Made by a program: the position numbers and the translations under genes. Positions 1 to 5,070 of a DNA stretch of 7,824 bases are shown one piece after another. Source of the stretch: Pseudomonas paralcaligenes (lineage in GTDB: Bacteria; Pseudomonadota; Gammaproteobacteria; Pseudomonadales; Pseudomonadaceae); assembly GCF_019655855.1 (NCBI RefSeq), contig NZ_BPFX01000047.1, positions 1 to 7,824 of the forward strand, given 5' to 3'. Numbering within the stretch: the stretch's first letter is position 1; the number at the start of each line of letters is the position of its first letter. The notes under the pieces were generated by a model, which was not told where the DNA came from, did not search any database, and saw nothing but the letters and a program-made list of their open reading frames with translations.

Positions 1-2241
1 ATAACCTTCGGCCTGAGCTGCGTCGGCCTCACTGGTTCCGTAGAAGCCGCCATAGATGCGACCGGCCTTGCCTTGCTTCTGGCCGCTGGCACGGACGATC
101 TGGATGTCGCCGGCCTGCATGCTTGGGTTGCCGGAGCCGTGAACAATGGTCATGCCTTTGTCGAGGACTTCCGTAGTGCCGTCTGCCCGCTCCTTCGCGG
201 CCTGCTGTGGCTTCATGCGCTCCGCCAGCCTGCGCTGGACATCGGGGTTCATGCTCTCCCACTGGGCCCGGGGCAGGTTCCGGCGGATCACCGGTTTGAT
301 GTCGGTCTGCTCGGCCAGCGCCTGGCGCTCGGCCTGGCTCATCCCCGCCCAACGGGCGCCGGCATCTACTGCAGGCGCAGCTTCGGCCGGTGCGGCTTCC
401 GGTGCCGGCGCAGCTTGTGCAGGCTGTTCTTCCGTTTGCGCTTCTGATGGACGTTGAGCTTCACCTGCATTCGCCTCCTGTTCCGGTTGAGTGCCGCGCT
501 TCGCCAGTTCCTTCTGGAGCTTGGCGGTGCGCTTGTGGTCGGGGCCGTAGTGGTCAATGGCCTGTTGCAGTTCCACGTCGGTCATTTGCGGGACCTGCTT
601 GGCGACCACCGCCCGGATGTCGGCGGGGGCCTCAGCGGCTGCAGCATTGGCCTGGGCCTGTGCGATGCCGGCCTGCAGGTCGGCGGGCGCCGGCGGCGGC
701 TCGACATCCAACTGGTCGGCGGCAGCTGCTGGGGGCGGCTGTAGCTTGTCCAGCTCGGCCAACAGCCGGTCACGCTCGGCTACCAGACGCGCGTCCCAGC
801 CGCCAGCGCGCGCCTGCTGGCGGACATACTCCAGGCGGGTCTGCAGTTCGGTCGCAGGGTCTGCGGCCAGCATGTCGCCCTGGGCCTGGGTAATCTCACC
901 GGTTTCCTGGTCGACCTGCTCAGCGCCCTTGCTGCCCTGCTCCGCAGCTTTCGCCGCTTCCTGCAGGACGGCCTGCTGGTGCAGCTGCTGGGTGGCCCCG
1001 CTGTCCACCGCCAGCGCGGCGGCCGACGACATGGGGCCCGCGCTGGGGTCTAGCCCCATTTGCTGCGAAAGAGGAACGGCCTCCGCCCGGGAGGTGGGAA
1101 ACGGACGCTCCAAACGGAACTGCTCGAGCACCGCCGGCGGCACAGTACGGTCTGCTGGGGCTTGGACCGCCCCAGCATCATCCACCACAGGAGGCGCCGA
1201 AGGGTCATCGACGGACTCATCCAGCGGCGCAGAGGCGGAGTTTTCACCGGCCGCCGAAGGCTCATTGCCCAGCTCAACCGTGCTGGTAGGCTGCTGATCA
1301 CTCCGACCTGCCATGCCTTCGACGGCACTGAATCCGCCACCTGCAGCGGCGCCGGCGACTCCCTCAAGAGCTGCCGAACCGGCAACACCCTGCCAGGTGG
1401 GTGTGTCGAATCCCTCGTTCTGCAGGGCCAAGTTGGATGCCAATCGCTCCTGCCCGCCTTGGACGGCCTCCAAGGGAGCCTCCTTCGCCGCACCGGTCAG
1501 AGCGGATCGCAGCACCCCTTGCGCCGCCGCTTCGCCTGCCTCCCGCGACATGAGCCGGGCAACGGCGCCCTCTACGCCGGTGGAGCCCGCCACTCCGCCT
1601 AGCCCGGCCCCAATTCCAATCTGCGCCAGGTTCTCGCCGCTGTACGCCTGGGCTTCGGCGGCTCTGGCTGCGGCCTCCTCTGGAGATGCACCGGCCTTCA
1701 GGTATTCCTGCTCCACAGCGTCGTAGATACTGCCCTTGACCGCCCCCGCCCCCTGCAATGCGCCCACAGCGCCGCCGGTAATAGCAGGTGCTCGGCCGCG
1801 AGTCAGCGCTGCCGCTGCAATAGTCGGAAGGGAGGTTCCGATGGCCTCGACCGTAGTGTCGATGGGAGCCTCGGCAAACGCCCCGACATTGGCCTTCACC
1901 TCTTCCCAGGTGCTGCCGGAATCTTCAGCCTGCTGGATCTTCGCGGCTCGCTGTTCGCGTTCTGCTCGACGTGCCGGCGACTCGAAGTCGCGCACCGCCT
2001 TGGCGCCGCCACCAAGTGTCTGTGCTATTGGGTTATCCGCTCCCGCGACGTTCGCCAGTTGCTGCGCTCCAGTCACTGCCCCACCAGCTAGCGCTGTTGC
2101 AGTGTCAGCTGCGGATCGAACGATGCCCGGCTTGCTGGGTTTCACTCCCCCCAGGCCGAACTCCTCAGCAAGGCTTGATCGCTTACGCTGGCCAGCCTCC
2201 GCGCCCGCGCCAAGACCGAACTCGTCCGCCAACTTGCTCAT
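1..2241 (-). CDS. Large polyvalent virion-type protein, N-terminal 747 residues (3' end outside window)
   Basis: I translated this frame codon by codon from ATG at 2241 to base 1 and found no stop, so the gene runs off the window. GGAGG at 2247-2251 lies five bases before the ATG. Residues 4-11 and 24-31 repeat a motif (LADEFGLG, LAEEFGLG). Residues about 40-70, 130-165 and 195-315 are Ala/Gly-rich hydrophobic stretches like the membrane-active parts of phage ejection proteins. Residues about 315-625 are Ala/Gln/Glu-rich, partly coiled coil. W631xxM634 and W661xxM664 mark a 30-residue tandem motif. Residues 697-747 hold VHGSG (H701) and, 30 residues later, GGFYGTS (Y734), the spacing of the first two signature residues of H-Y-E ADP-ribosyltransferases; the Glu strand would lie beyond the edge. 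Known: phage polyvalent proteins chain effector domains, including ART, and can be injected with DNA. A virion role is inferred from architecture and neighbours. The gene is certain, the function moderate. Confidence 0.85.
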   Translation of the reverse strand, partial: MSKLADEFGLGAGAEAGQRKRSSLAEEFGLGGVKPSKPGIVRSAADTATALAGGAVTGAQQLANVAGADNPIAQTLGGGAKAVRDFESPARRAEREQRAAKIQQAEDSGSTWEEVKANVGAFAEAPIDTTVEAIGTSLPTIAAAALTRGRAPAITGGAVGALQGAGAVKGSIYDAVEQEYLKAGASPEEAAARAAEAQAYSGENLAQIGIGAGLGGVAGSTGVEGAVARLMSREAGEAAAQGVLRSALTGAAKEAPLEAVQGGQERLASNLALQNEGFDTPTWQGVAGSAALEGVAGAAAGGGFSAVEGMAGRSDQQPTSTVELGNEPSAAGENSASAPLDESVDDPSAPPVVDDAGAVQAPADRTVPPAVLEQFRLERPFPTSRAEAVPLSQQMGLDPSAGPMSSAAALAVDSGATQQLHQQAVLQEAAKAAEQGSKGAEQVDQETGEITQAQGDMLAADPATELQTRLEYVRQQARAGGWDARLVAERDRLLAELDKLQPPPAAAADQLDVEPPPAPADLQAGIAQAQANAAAAEAPADIRAVVAKQVPQMTDVELQQAIDHYGPDHKRTAKLQKELAKRGTQPEQEANAGEAQRPSEAQTEEQPAQAAPAPEAAPAEAAPAVDAGARWAGMSQAERQALAEQTDIKPVIRRNLPRAQWESMNPDVQRRLAERMKPQQAAKERADGTTEVLDKGMTIVHGSGNPSMQAGDIQIVRASGQKQGKAGRIYGGFYGTSEADAAQAEGY

Positions 2242-2251
2242 CCCACCCTCC

Positions 2252-2280
2252 AAAAAGAAAATCCCGCCAATAGCGGGATT
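2252..2280 (-). terminator. Intrinsic terminator abutting the Shine-Dalgarno of the 2241 gene
   Basis: On the minus strand AATCCCGC (2280-2273) pairs perfectly with GCGGGATT (2267-2260) around a 5-base loop and is followed by a T-rich run ending at 2252. The next base starts the GGAGG of the downstream virion gene, so there is no room for a promoter between them. Confidence 0.85.
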
Positions 2281-2304
2281 CTCGGAGGGGGGTGGCGGTT
2301 GGAG

Positions 2305-2320
2305 CGAACCCTACAGGGGG
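2305..2320. repeat. 16-bp direct repeat, copy 1 (left flank of antirepressor cassette)
   Basis: CGAACCCTACAGGGGG occurs here and, identically, at 4535-4550. It contains an imperfect palindrome (CCCT-AC-AGGG). This copy lies between the two tandem terminators downstream of ant. The pair encloses exactly the rha-C4-ant block. Confidence 0.8.
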
Positions 2321-2329
2321 GAGGCAGAA

Positions 2330-2359
2330 AGCAAAGAACCCCGCACCTGGCGGGGTTCT
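2330..2359 (-). terminator. Intrinsic terminator of the ant gene
   Basis: Minus-strand AGAACCCCGC (2359-2350) pairs with GCGGGGTTCT (2344-2335), a perfect 10-bp stem with a 5-base loop, followed by TTGCTTTC. It lies 23 bases past the ant stop codon. Confidence 0.85.
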
Positions 2360-2381
2360 GGCTTTCTGGAACTTAGGTGGC

Positions 2382-3323
2382 TCAGACCGTCCCGTTCCAC
2401 TCGGCGGCGTAGCGGATGGGGTCGCGCAGCATTTGCGCTGTGCCTTCTATCCTGTCAGTAAGGCGGCGAAGGGTGTTGCGGAAGGTGCGTATCTCCCACC
2501 AGGCGCCGCTGATGTCGTAGCCGGCACGCTGTAGTTCGCCAAGCAGTTGCTCGCACAAGGTCATATCCATCGGTCGGATGTTGATGTCGTCGCACGACAC
2601 ATCCAGCCAGAGATGGCCATCACCGCGATCCTCCGCCATTCCTGGCCGGCGCTTGACCAGAGCCTCAACCGGGAAGTGGATGTTGAGGCGGGGCTCCTCT
2701 CTCGGCTTCTCGGCCTCAATCCACTCCCCCTCCAGAGCATAGGCGGCTACGAAGTTGCAGGCCGCCTCGAACTGCTGCGCCGGGATCAGTTCGACCCGCG
2801 GCACGTTGAAGCGCGTGTGCAGGCGGTTGTGCATCGTGTGAATGAAGCTGATGCGTTTGTCCTTCGTAACCAGCTTGGCCTTGTCGTAGATCACGCCCTT
2901 GAGGACGGTGAGTTCAGTTACACCGACCAACTCGGCAACCACGGTCACGGCGTTTCGGTCGTGTGTGCGCACCGCCATGCCATTGTTCCAGTACGACCAG
3001 AGCACGTCGTCGCATTCGTTCTGGTAGCCGATGATGCCCTCGCGCAACTCGGGGCGAACCTTGTTCGGGTGGATCGACATCAGCCAGCCGGTCAGCTTGC
3101 GCAGCGGCAGGCAGGTCATTTCGCGCTGCTTACTGTCTTGGGCAACTATCACCATTTCGGTGACGGTTGGAGCGAAGCGCCCAGTCATCAGCTTGCGGTG
3201 CTGAGTCTGCCAGGCCAGCCCCATGCCTTCGACAACGGGCTTCATCGGGACGAAGGGCTCGCCGGCGTTGTCGACCAGCAGCAGTTCTTGAGCGCGGAAC
3301 GGGATTACTTGAGCAGAATTCAT
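2382..3323 (-). CDS. ant: Phage antirepressor, P22 Ant-like N-terminal domain
   Basis: This 313-residue protein starts at ATG 3323, with AAGGGTG as Shine-Dalgarno at about 9 bases. Residues 6-118 match the P22 antirepressor N-terminal family (P22_AR_N): FVPMKPVVEGMGLAWQTQ, then CLPLRKLTGWLMSI and YQNECDDVLW in the usual order. Residues about 155-203 (FIHTMHNRLHTRFNVPR through the WIEAEKP segment) look like the ORF6C-type module of other antirepressors. The C-terminal 110 residues I cannot assign. Length is close to P22 Ant (about 300). In P22 this protein binds and inactivates the C2 repressor; that role is inferred here. It is the last gene of the antirepressor cassette, followed by its own terminator. 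Its Shine-Dalgarno lies inside the predicted target of the C4-like RNA encoded just upstream, so translation is probably kept off during lysogeny. Confidence 0.9.
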   Translation of the reverse strand: MNSAQVIPFRAQELLLVDNAGEPFVPMKPVVEGMGLAWQTQHRKLMTGRFAPTVTEMVIVAQDSKQREMTCLPLRKLTGWLMSIHPNKVRPELREGIIGYQNECDDVLWSYWNNGMAVRTHDRNAVTVVAELVGVTELTVLKGVIYDKAKLVTKDKRISFIHTMHNRLHTRFNVPRVELIPAQQFEAACNFVAAYALEGEWIEAEKPREEPRLNIHFPVEALVKRRPGMAEDRGDGHLWLDVSCDDINIRPMDMTLCEQLLGELQRAGYDISGAWWEIRTFRNTLRRLTDRIEGTAQMLRDPIRYAAEWNGTV

Positions 3324-3331
3324 GGCATCAC

Positions 3332-3369
3332 CCTTTGTCAGTTAGGGTTCGCCGCCGTCGTTACCACAC
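3332..3369 (-). promoter_or_regulatory. C4 RNA target site overlapping the ant ribosome-binding site
   Basis: The minus-strand RNA carries b' (GUGUGGUAAC, 3369-3360) and, 21 bases later, a' (GACAAAGG, 3339-3332), which includes the first part of the ant Shine-Dalgarno. Both are perfectly complementary to elements in the RNA at 3384-3448: 7 bp for b' (UUACCAC) and 8 bp for a' (CCUUUGUC). An 8-bp inverted repeat, GGTTCGCC (3346-3353) and GGCGAACC (3378-3385), places b' in a hairpin loop. Confidence 0.75.
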
Positions 3370-3383
3370 GAGAAGGAGGCGAA

Positions 3384-3448
3384 CCGTGCGCGGGGTGGTA
3401 AACCGGGGACAAAGGAACCCGGCAGGGCCGAAGCCCTCCCACGCACGG
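3384..3448 (-). ncRNA. c4: C4-type antisense RNA controlling the antirepressor
   Basis: Read on the minus strand, CCGUGCG (3448-3442) pairs perfectly with CGCACGG (3390-3384) to close a 65-nt structure. Inside are a hairpin AGGGC-UUCG-GCCCU (3437-3424) and a second hairpin CCGGG/CCCGG (3422-3403). The 10-base loop of the second shows UUCCUUUGUC. A single-stranded UUUACCAC (3402-3395) follows. The loop and the single strand are reverse complements of two sites, one over the ant Shine-Dalgarno (3332-3369) and one upstream (3495-3518). Known: in phages P1 and P7 the C4 RNA is made from the 5' part of the antirepressor transcript and blocks its translation by pairing at two short sequences, a' and b'. 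Position (same strand, just 5' of ant), structure and paired complementarity all fit. Assignment to the C4 family is from memory of its architecture; a covariance-model search would settle it. Confidence 0.8.
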
Positions 3449-3465
3449 CCCGCCATAAAGCGGGC
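3448..3465 (-). other. Perfect hairpin bordering the 5' end of the C4 RNA
   Basis: GCCCGC (3448-3453) and GCGGGC (3460-3465) form a 6-bp stem with a 6-base loop. It shares base 3448 with the outer C4 stem, so it may mark the processing border of C4 or compete with its closing stem. No T-run follows on either strand. Confidence 0.5.
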
Positions 3466-3467
3466 AC

Positions 3468-3496
3468 AAAAAAACGCCATCTAGGCGTCGTGCGCC
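3468..3496 (-). terminator. Terminator/attenuator with alternative hairpins
   Basis: The minus RNA reads GGCG (3496-3493), CGCC (3487-3484), GGCG (3478-3475), then seven U (3474-3468). The middle element can pair with the third to give a short terminator (ACGCC-loop-GGCGU plus U-run). It can pair instead with the first to give an anti-terminator. The C4 target sequence a' (GACAAAGG) ends at 3495 and overlaps the first element by two bases. A seven-codon frame (ATG at 3504, TAG at 3481-3483) covers the switch, but GAGG directly abuts its ATG, so its translation is doubtful. The stem is only 5 bp, so terminator strength is uncertain. Confidence 0.6.
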
Positions 3497-3524
3497 TTTG
3501 TCATCCTCGGGTTACCACACCCGA
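3495..3524 (-). promoter_or_regulatory. Second C4 RNA target site, upstream of the attenuator
   Basis: UCGGGU (3524-3519) and ACCCGA (3512-3507) form a perfect 6-bp hairpin whose loop is GUGGUA, the b' target. It is followed by GACAAAGG (3502-3495), the a' target. GUGUGGUAAC and GACAAAGG are identical to the ant-proximal copies, but the spacing is shorter (8 bases instead of 20). Confidence 0.7.
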
Positions 3525-3549
3525 CCGCTGAATTTGCAGCGGCAGGGCC

Positions 3550-3590
3550 ATCATGCAAGCGGCACCAGAAGTCGTCAACAGTTATCAACA
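3550..3590 (-). promoter_or_regulatory. Candidate promoter for the C4-ant transcript, with helically phased repeats
   Basis: Minus-strand TTGACG (3578-3573), a 17-base spacer and CATGAT (3555-3550) match sigma70 boxes moderately (5/6 and 4/6). Two direct TCAACA repeats (plus strand, 3575-3580 and 3585-3590) lie exactly 10 bp apart and cover the -35 box, suggesting a regulator site. A perfect hairpin (CCGCTG/CAGCGG, 3525-3542) lies at or just after the expected start. Confidence 0.45.
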
Positions 3591-3605
3591 CTATTCGGCT
3601 GGCGA

Positions 3606-4328
3606 TCAGACGGGATAGATGATGCGCAGCTGACCTGGCAAACCGAAGGTCTGCATGCACCTGGCCTCGAAGTCCTTCCGGTCGGAAGAAGACCTGGCGA
3701 TCACCGTTACCAGCGCGATCTGCTGGTCCAGCCGCTCACGGCCGCCCCCTGTCAGCCATTGGTGCATACGCTCGCTCTCGCCCCGCCTGGCCTTCAGTTC
3801 CCGGTGCACTTCCCTGGGAAGGATGGCGGCGTAAACCCAGCGGTCGGTAATCTGGCCGAAGATCGCTGGTGTCCCGCAGGAGTGGCCGGCGAACACCGTT
3901 CCGGTGATGTACGCCAGCGCCTGGTAATAAGCGTCACCGAAGCGCTTCTCCCAGGGAGCAGGCGCAGGCAGCAGCACCAGATTCATCACGGAGTCGAGGC
4001 CTGCCTTGTTCCTTGCGTCACGAAAGGCCTTCACCAGCCTCAGTTTCAGGTCTACCACTCGATCCGTGTTGGCAGAAAGCGAGAGCAGGAAGTACGCCTG
4101 GTCTTCGCTCAGCAGCGCAAACTTCAACTTCTTGACCCCGCGCGATCCCGGGGCTTTCACTGCCTCCGTTTGAAACGGAAGAAGTCCAAGCTGCTCGAAG
4201 CGACTGGCGTACTGCTTGATCAAGGCAAAGCTGTTCTTGTGCTTGACCCCAATCTCCTCAGCGATAACCCGGCTATCAACGCGGGCCTCACCAGCAGAAT
4301 GGACAAGCTGAATACTGGAGTCAGTCAT
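3606..4328 (-). CDS. rha: Rha-family phage regulatory protein with C-terminal P63C-like domain
   Basis: A 240-residue protein from ATG at 4328; an in-frame GTG at 4337 is less likely because GGGATGG would abut it, whereas it sits 9 bases from the ATG. Residues 5-108 match the pRha family: SRVIAEEIGVKHKNSFALI (19-37) and ALLSEDQAYFLLSLSANTDR (71-90), then VVDLKLRLVKAFRDAR. Residues about 124-228 resemble the P63C domain found at the C-terminus of phage antirepressors: PWEKRFGDAYYQ, then TDRWVYAAILP, REVHRELKARR, MHQWLT and a final helix ending in FEARCMQTFG. Known: Rha from the phage phi-80 group interferes with growth in hosts lacking integration host factor, and related proteins act as antirepressors. 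Which role applies here cannot be told. It lies in the same orientation as ant, behind a long structured leader. Confidence 0.88.
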   Translation of the reverse strand: MTDSSIQLVHSAGEARVDSRVIAEEIGVKHKNSFALIKQYASRFEQLGLLPFQTEAVKAPGSRGVKKLKFALLSEDQAYFLLSLSANTDRVVDLKLRLVKAFRDARNKAGLDSVMNLVLLPAPAPWEKRFGDAYYQALAYITGTVFAGHSCGTPAIFGQITDRWVYAAILPREVHRELKARRGESERMHQWLTGGGRERLDQQIALVTVIARSSSDRKDFEARCMQTFGLPGQLRIIYPV

Positions 4329-4389
4329 GATACGCACCCATCCCGCCCAGGAAGGGATAGCAGGCAGGGGTGTGGGCGGTGCGAACCAT
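4321..4389 (-). CDS. Possible 22-codon leader peptide overlapping the rha start
   Basis: ATG at 4389 opens a 22-residue frame (starting MVRTAHTPACYP) whose TGA at 4321-4323 overlaps the first 8 bases of rha, an arrangement typical of translational coupling. The frame is open upstream without a stop for another 28 codons (to about 4473). GAGGG directly abuts the ATG, too close for a good ribosome-binding site, so translation is uncertain. It resembles the role of icd ahead of ant in P1 (a short ORF overlapping the antirepressor start), but I see no sequence evidence of homology. Confidence 0.3.
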   Translation of the reverse strand: MVRTAHTPACYPFLGGMGAYHD

Positions 4390-4464
4390 CCCTCTTCGGC
4401 TGTACGGGCCTAGCCTGCTACGGCGCACCCGAGGGAGGCCGGCCCGGTTTCCCGAGGCCTTCCC
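4333..4464 (-). promoter_or_regulatory. Structured leader of rha with mutually exclusive pairings
   Basis: Reading 5' to 3' on the minus strand, GGUGCG occurs at 4429-4424, its complement CGCACC at 4383-4378 and GGUGCG again at 4338-4333, five bases before the rha ATG. The middle copy can pair with either. Pairing with the last, helped by GCCCA/UGGGC (4377-4373 with 4349-4345), would bury the rha start region. UAGCAGGC (4420-4413) is also complementary over 8 bp to GCCUGCUA (4365-4358). A strong hairpin (GGGAGGCC 4433-4440 with GGCCTTCCC 4456-4464, inner CGG-GAAA-CCG on the minus strand) precedes them. This may be a self-regulating leader or a diverged C4-like element. Confidence 0.4.
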
Positions 4465-4497
4465 GACGCTATGTCACTGGAAGGCCACGGCAAGCAC

Positions 4498-4516
4498 CTG
4501 GCCGGGCCAGTGTCAA
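4498..4516 (-). promoter_or_regulatory. Perfect -35 box next to a 13-bp palindrome upstream of rha
   Basis: Minus-strand TTGACA (4516-4511) is a consensus -35 box and directly abuts the palindrome CTGGCC-G-GGCCAG (4498-4510). That is where a repressor operator would block rha transcription. I cannot find a convincing -10 box at 16-18 bases, so the promoter is only a candidate. The stretch 4338-4617 otherwise holds the rha leader and one repeat copy; no repressor gene of the Arc/Mnt kind is seen. Confidence 0.35.
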
Positions 4517-4534
4517 AGGGGAGATTTTCGAAGA

Positions 4535-4550
4535 CGAACCCTACAGGGGG
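4535..4550. repeat. 16-bp direct repeat, copy 2 (right flank of antirepressor cassette)
   Basis: Identical to 2305-2320. It lies between the terminator of the 4664 gene and the putative rha promoter. Recombination between the copies would remove 2,230 bp carrying rha, the C4-like RNA and ant, leaving the flanking genes intact. Confidence 0.8.
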
Positions 4551-4612
4551 TCGGGCTCAGCGCAGTGTCGATTCGTGCGGCACAAGCGAGGCCGCGTGCA
4601 ACCAGTTGCACC

Positions 4613-4641
4613 GAAAACAAAAAGCCCCGCGATGCGGGGCT
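4613..4641 (-). terminator. Strong intrinsic terminator after the small membrane-protein gene
   Basis: Minus-strand AGCCCCGC (4641-4634) pairs with GCGGGGCT (4630-4623), an 8-bp stem with a 3-base loop, followed by TTTTGTTTT. It lies 22 bases past the stop at 4664 and separates the two accessory genes from the antirepressor cassette. Confidence 0.9.
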
Positions 4642-4663
4642 GTTCTGGCGCAGGACAGCTGCA

Positions 4664-4972
4664 TTACTGCTTAGGCGAGAGCGCAGCTGGCGGCGTCGAG
4701 GGCGCCGGTTCCAGCATTTTCTGTTTGGCTACATCAAGGCCAAAATCGATCGTTTTGTTTGCTACGAAGCTGGCAAACCCAACCACCCCGCTAGTGAATG
4801 CAAGCGCGACGGTCAGAACCGTCCCTGCAATCAGCATCTTTCGCTCGACCTTGTCGATTCTCGACTGAAGAGCATCTTGCCCATCGCGAACATCGCCAAC
4901 TTTTTCTGTCAGGTTCTTGATGGACACATCAAGGGCGGCGACCGCACTCGTCAGCTGGACGATCGACTGCAT
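4664..4972 (-). CDS. Small coiled-coil membrane protein of unknown function
   Basis: Starting at ATG 4972 the product has 102 residues. Residues 4-46 form an amphipathic heptad helix (VSIKNLTEKV, QSRIDKVERKM). Residues 47-70 are one membrane segment (LIAGTVLTVALAFTSGVVGF onward), and a Pro-rich tail follows. The basic cluster KVERKM just before the membrane segment suggests a cytoplasmic N-terminus. An upstream in-frame ATG at 5104 would add 44 residues but overlaps the preceding gene, so the shorter form is preferred (GAGAG about 9 bases before it). The shape resembles XhlA-type small phage membrane proteins. The place beside an antirepressor region also recalls P22 sieA, a superinfection-exclusion gene; neither is shown by sequence. 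It is probably cotranscribed with the 5071 gene, 98 bases upstream. Confidence 0.75.
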   Translation of the reverse strand: MQSIVQLTSAVAALDVSIKNLTEKVGDVRDGQDALQSRIDKVERKMLIAGTVLTVALAFTSGVVGFASFVANKTIDFGLDVAKQKMLEPAPSTPPAALSPKQ

Positions 4973-5070
4973 TGTCCAGCTCTCGTGAGAAGGCTGAGGA
5001 TTCGTCGTCGGCAGAATCGGCGTTGTGGTCTCTGCCGCGGCTGGCTTTTTGGGAGTGCGCGCAGCCAAGA

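Noticed and set aside
557..1297. Plus-strand 246-codon Ser/Ala/Cys-rich ORF
   Set aside because: It is the complement of the continuous minus-strand virion frame; the composition is that expected of an antisense frame.
2547..3401. Plus-strand 284-codon ORF opposite ant
   Set aside because: The minus-strand frame has a clear P22 Ant-type domain; the opposite frame has no recognisable features or good ribosome-binding site.
3448..3474. Plus-strand terminator (GCCCGC/GCGGGC hairpin followed by an A-run)
   Set aside because: On the plus strand the run is A, not T. On the minus strand the T-run precedes the hairpin, so it belongs to the upstream terminator instead.
4490..4516. Complete sigma70 promoter at the TTGACA upstream of rha
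   Set aside because: The -35 box is perfect but no acceptable -10 box is found 16-18 bases downstream, so only the -35/palindrome pair is reported as a candidate.
4338..4663. Arc- or Mnt-like small repressor gene expected by analogy with P22 immI
   Set aside because: No minus- or plus-strand frame here has a start, a ribosome-binding site and a ribbon-helix-helix pattern; only the 22-codon leader frame is present.
3498..4868. Long plus-strand ORF (456 codons) across the antirepressor region
   Set aside because: It is antisense to rha over its whole length and crosses leaders and terminators. Its sequence is low-complexity Arg/Gly/Pro/His-rich without a domain, a typical shadow in GC-rich DNA.
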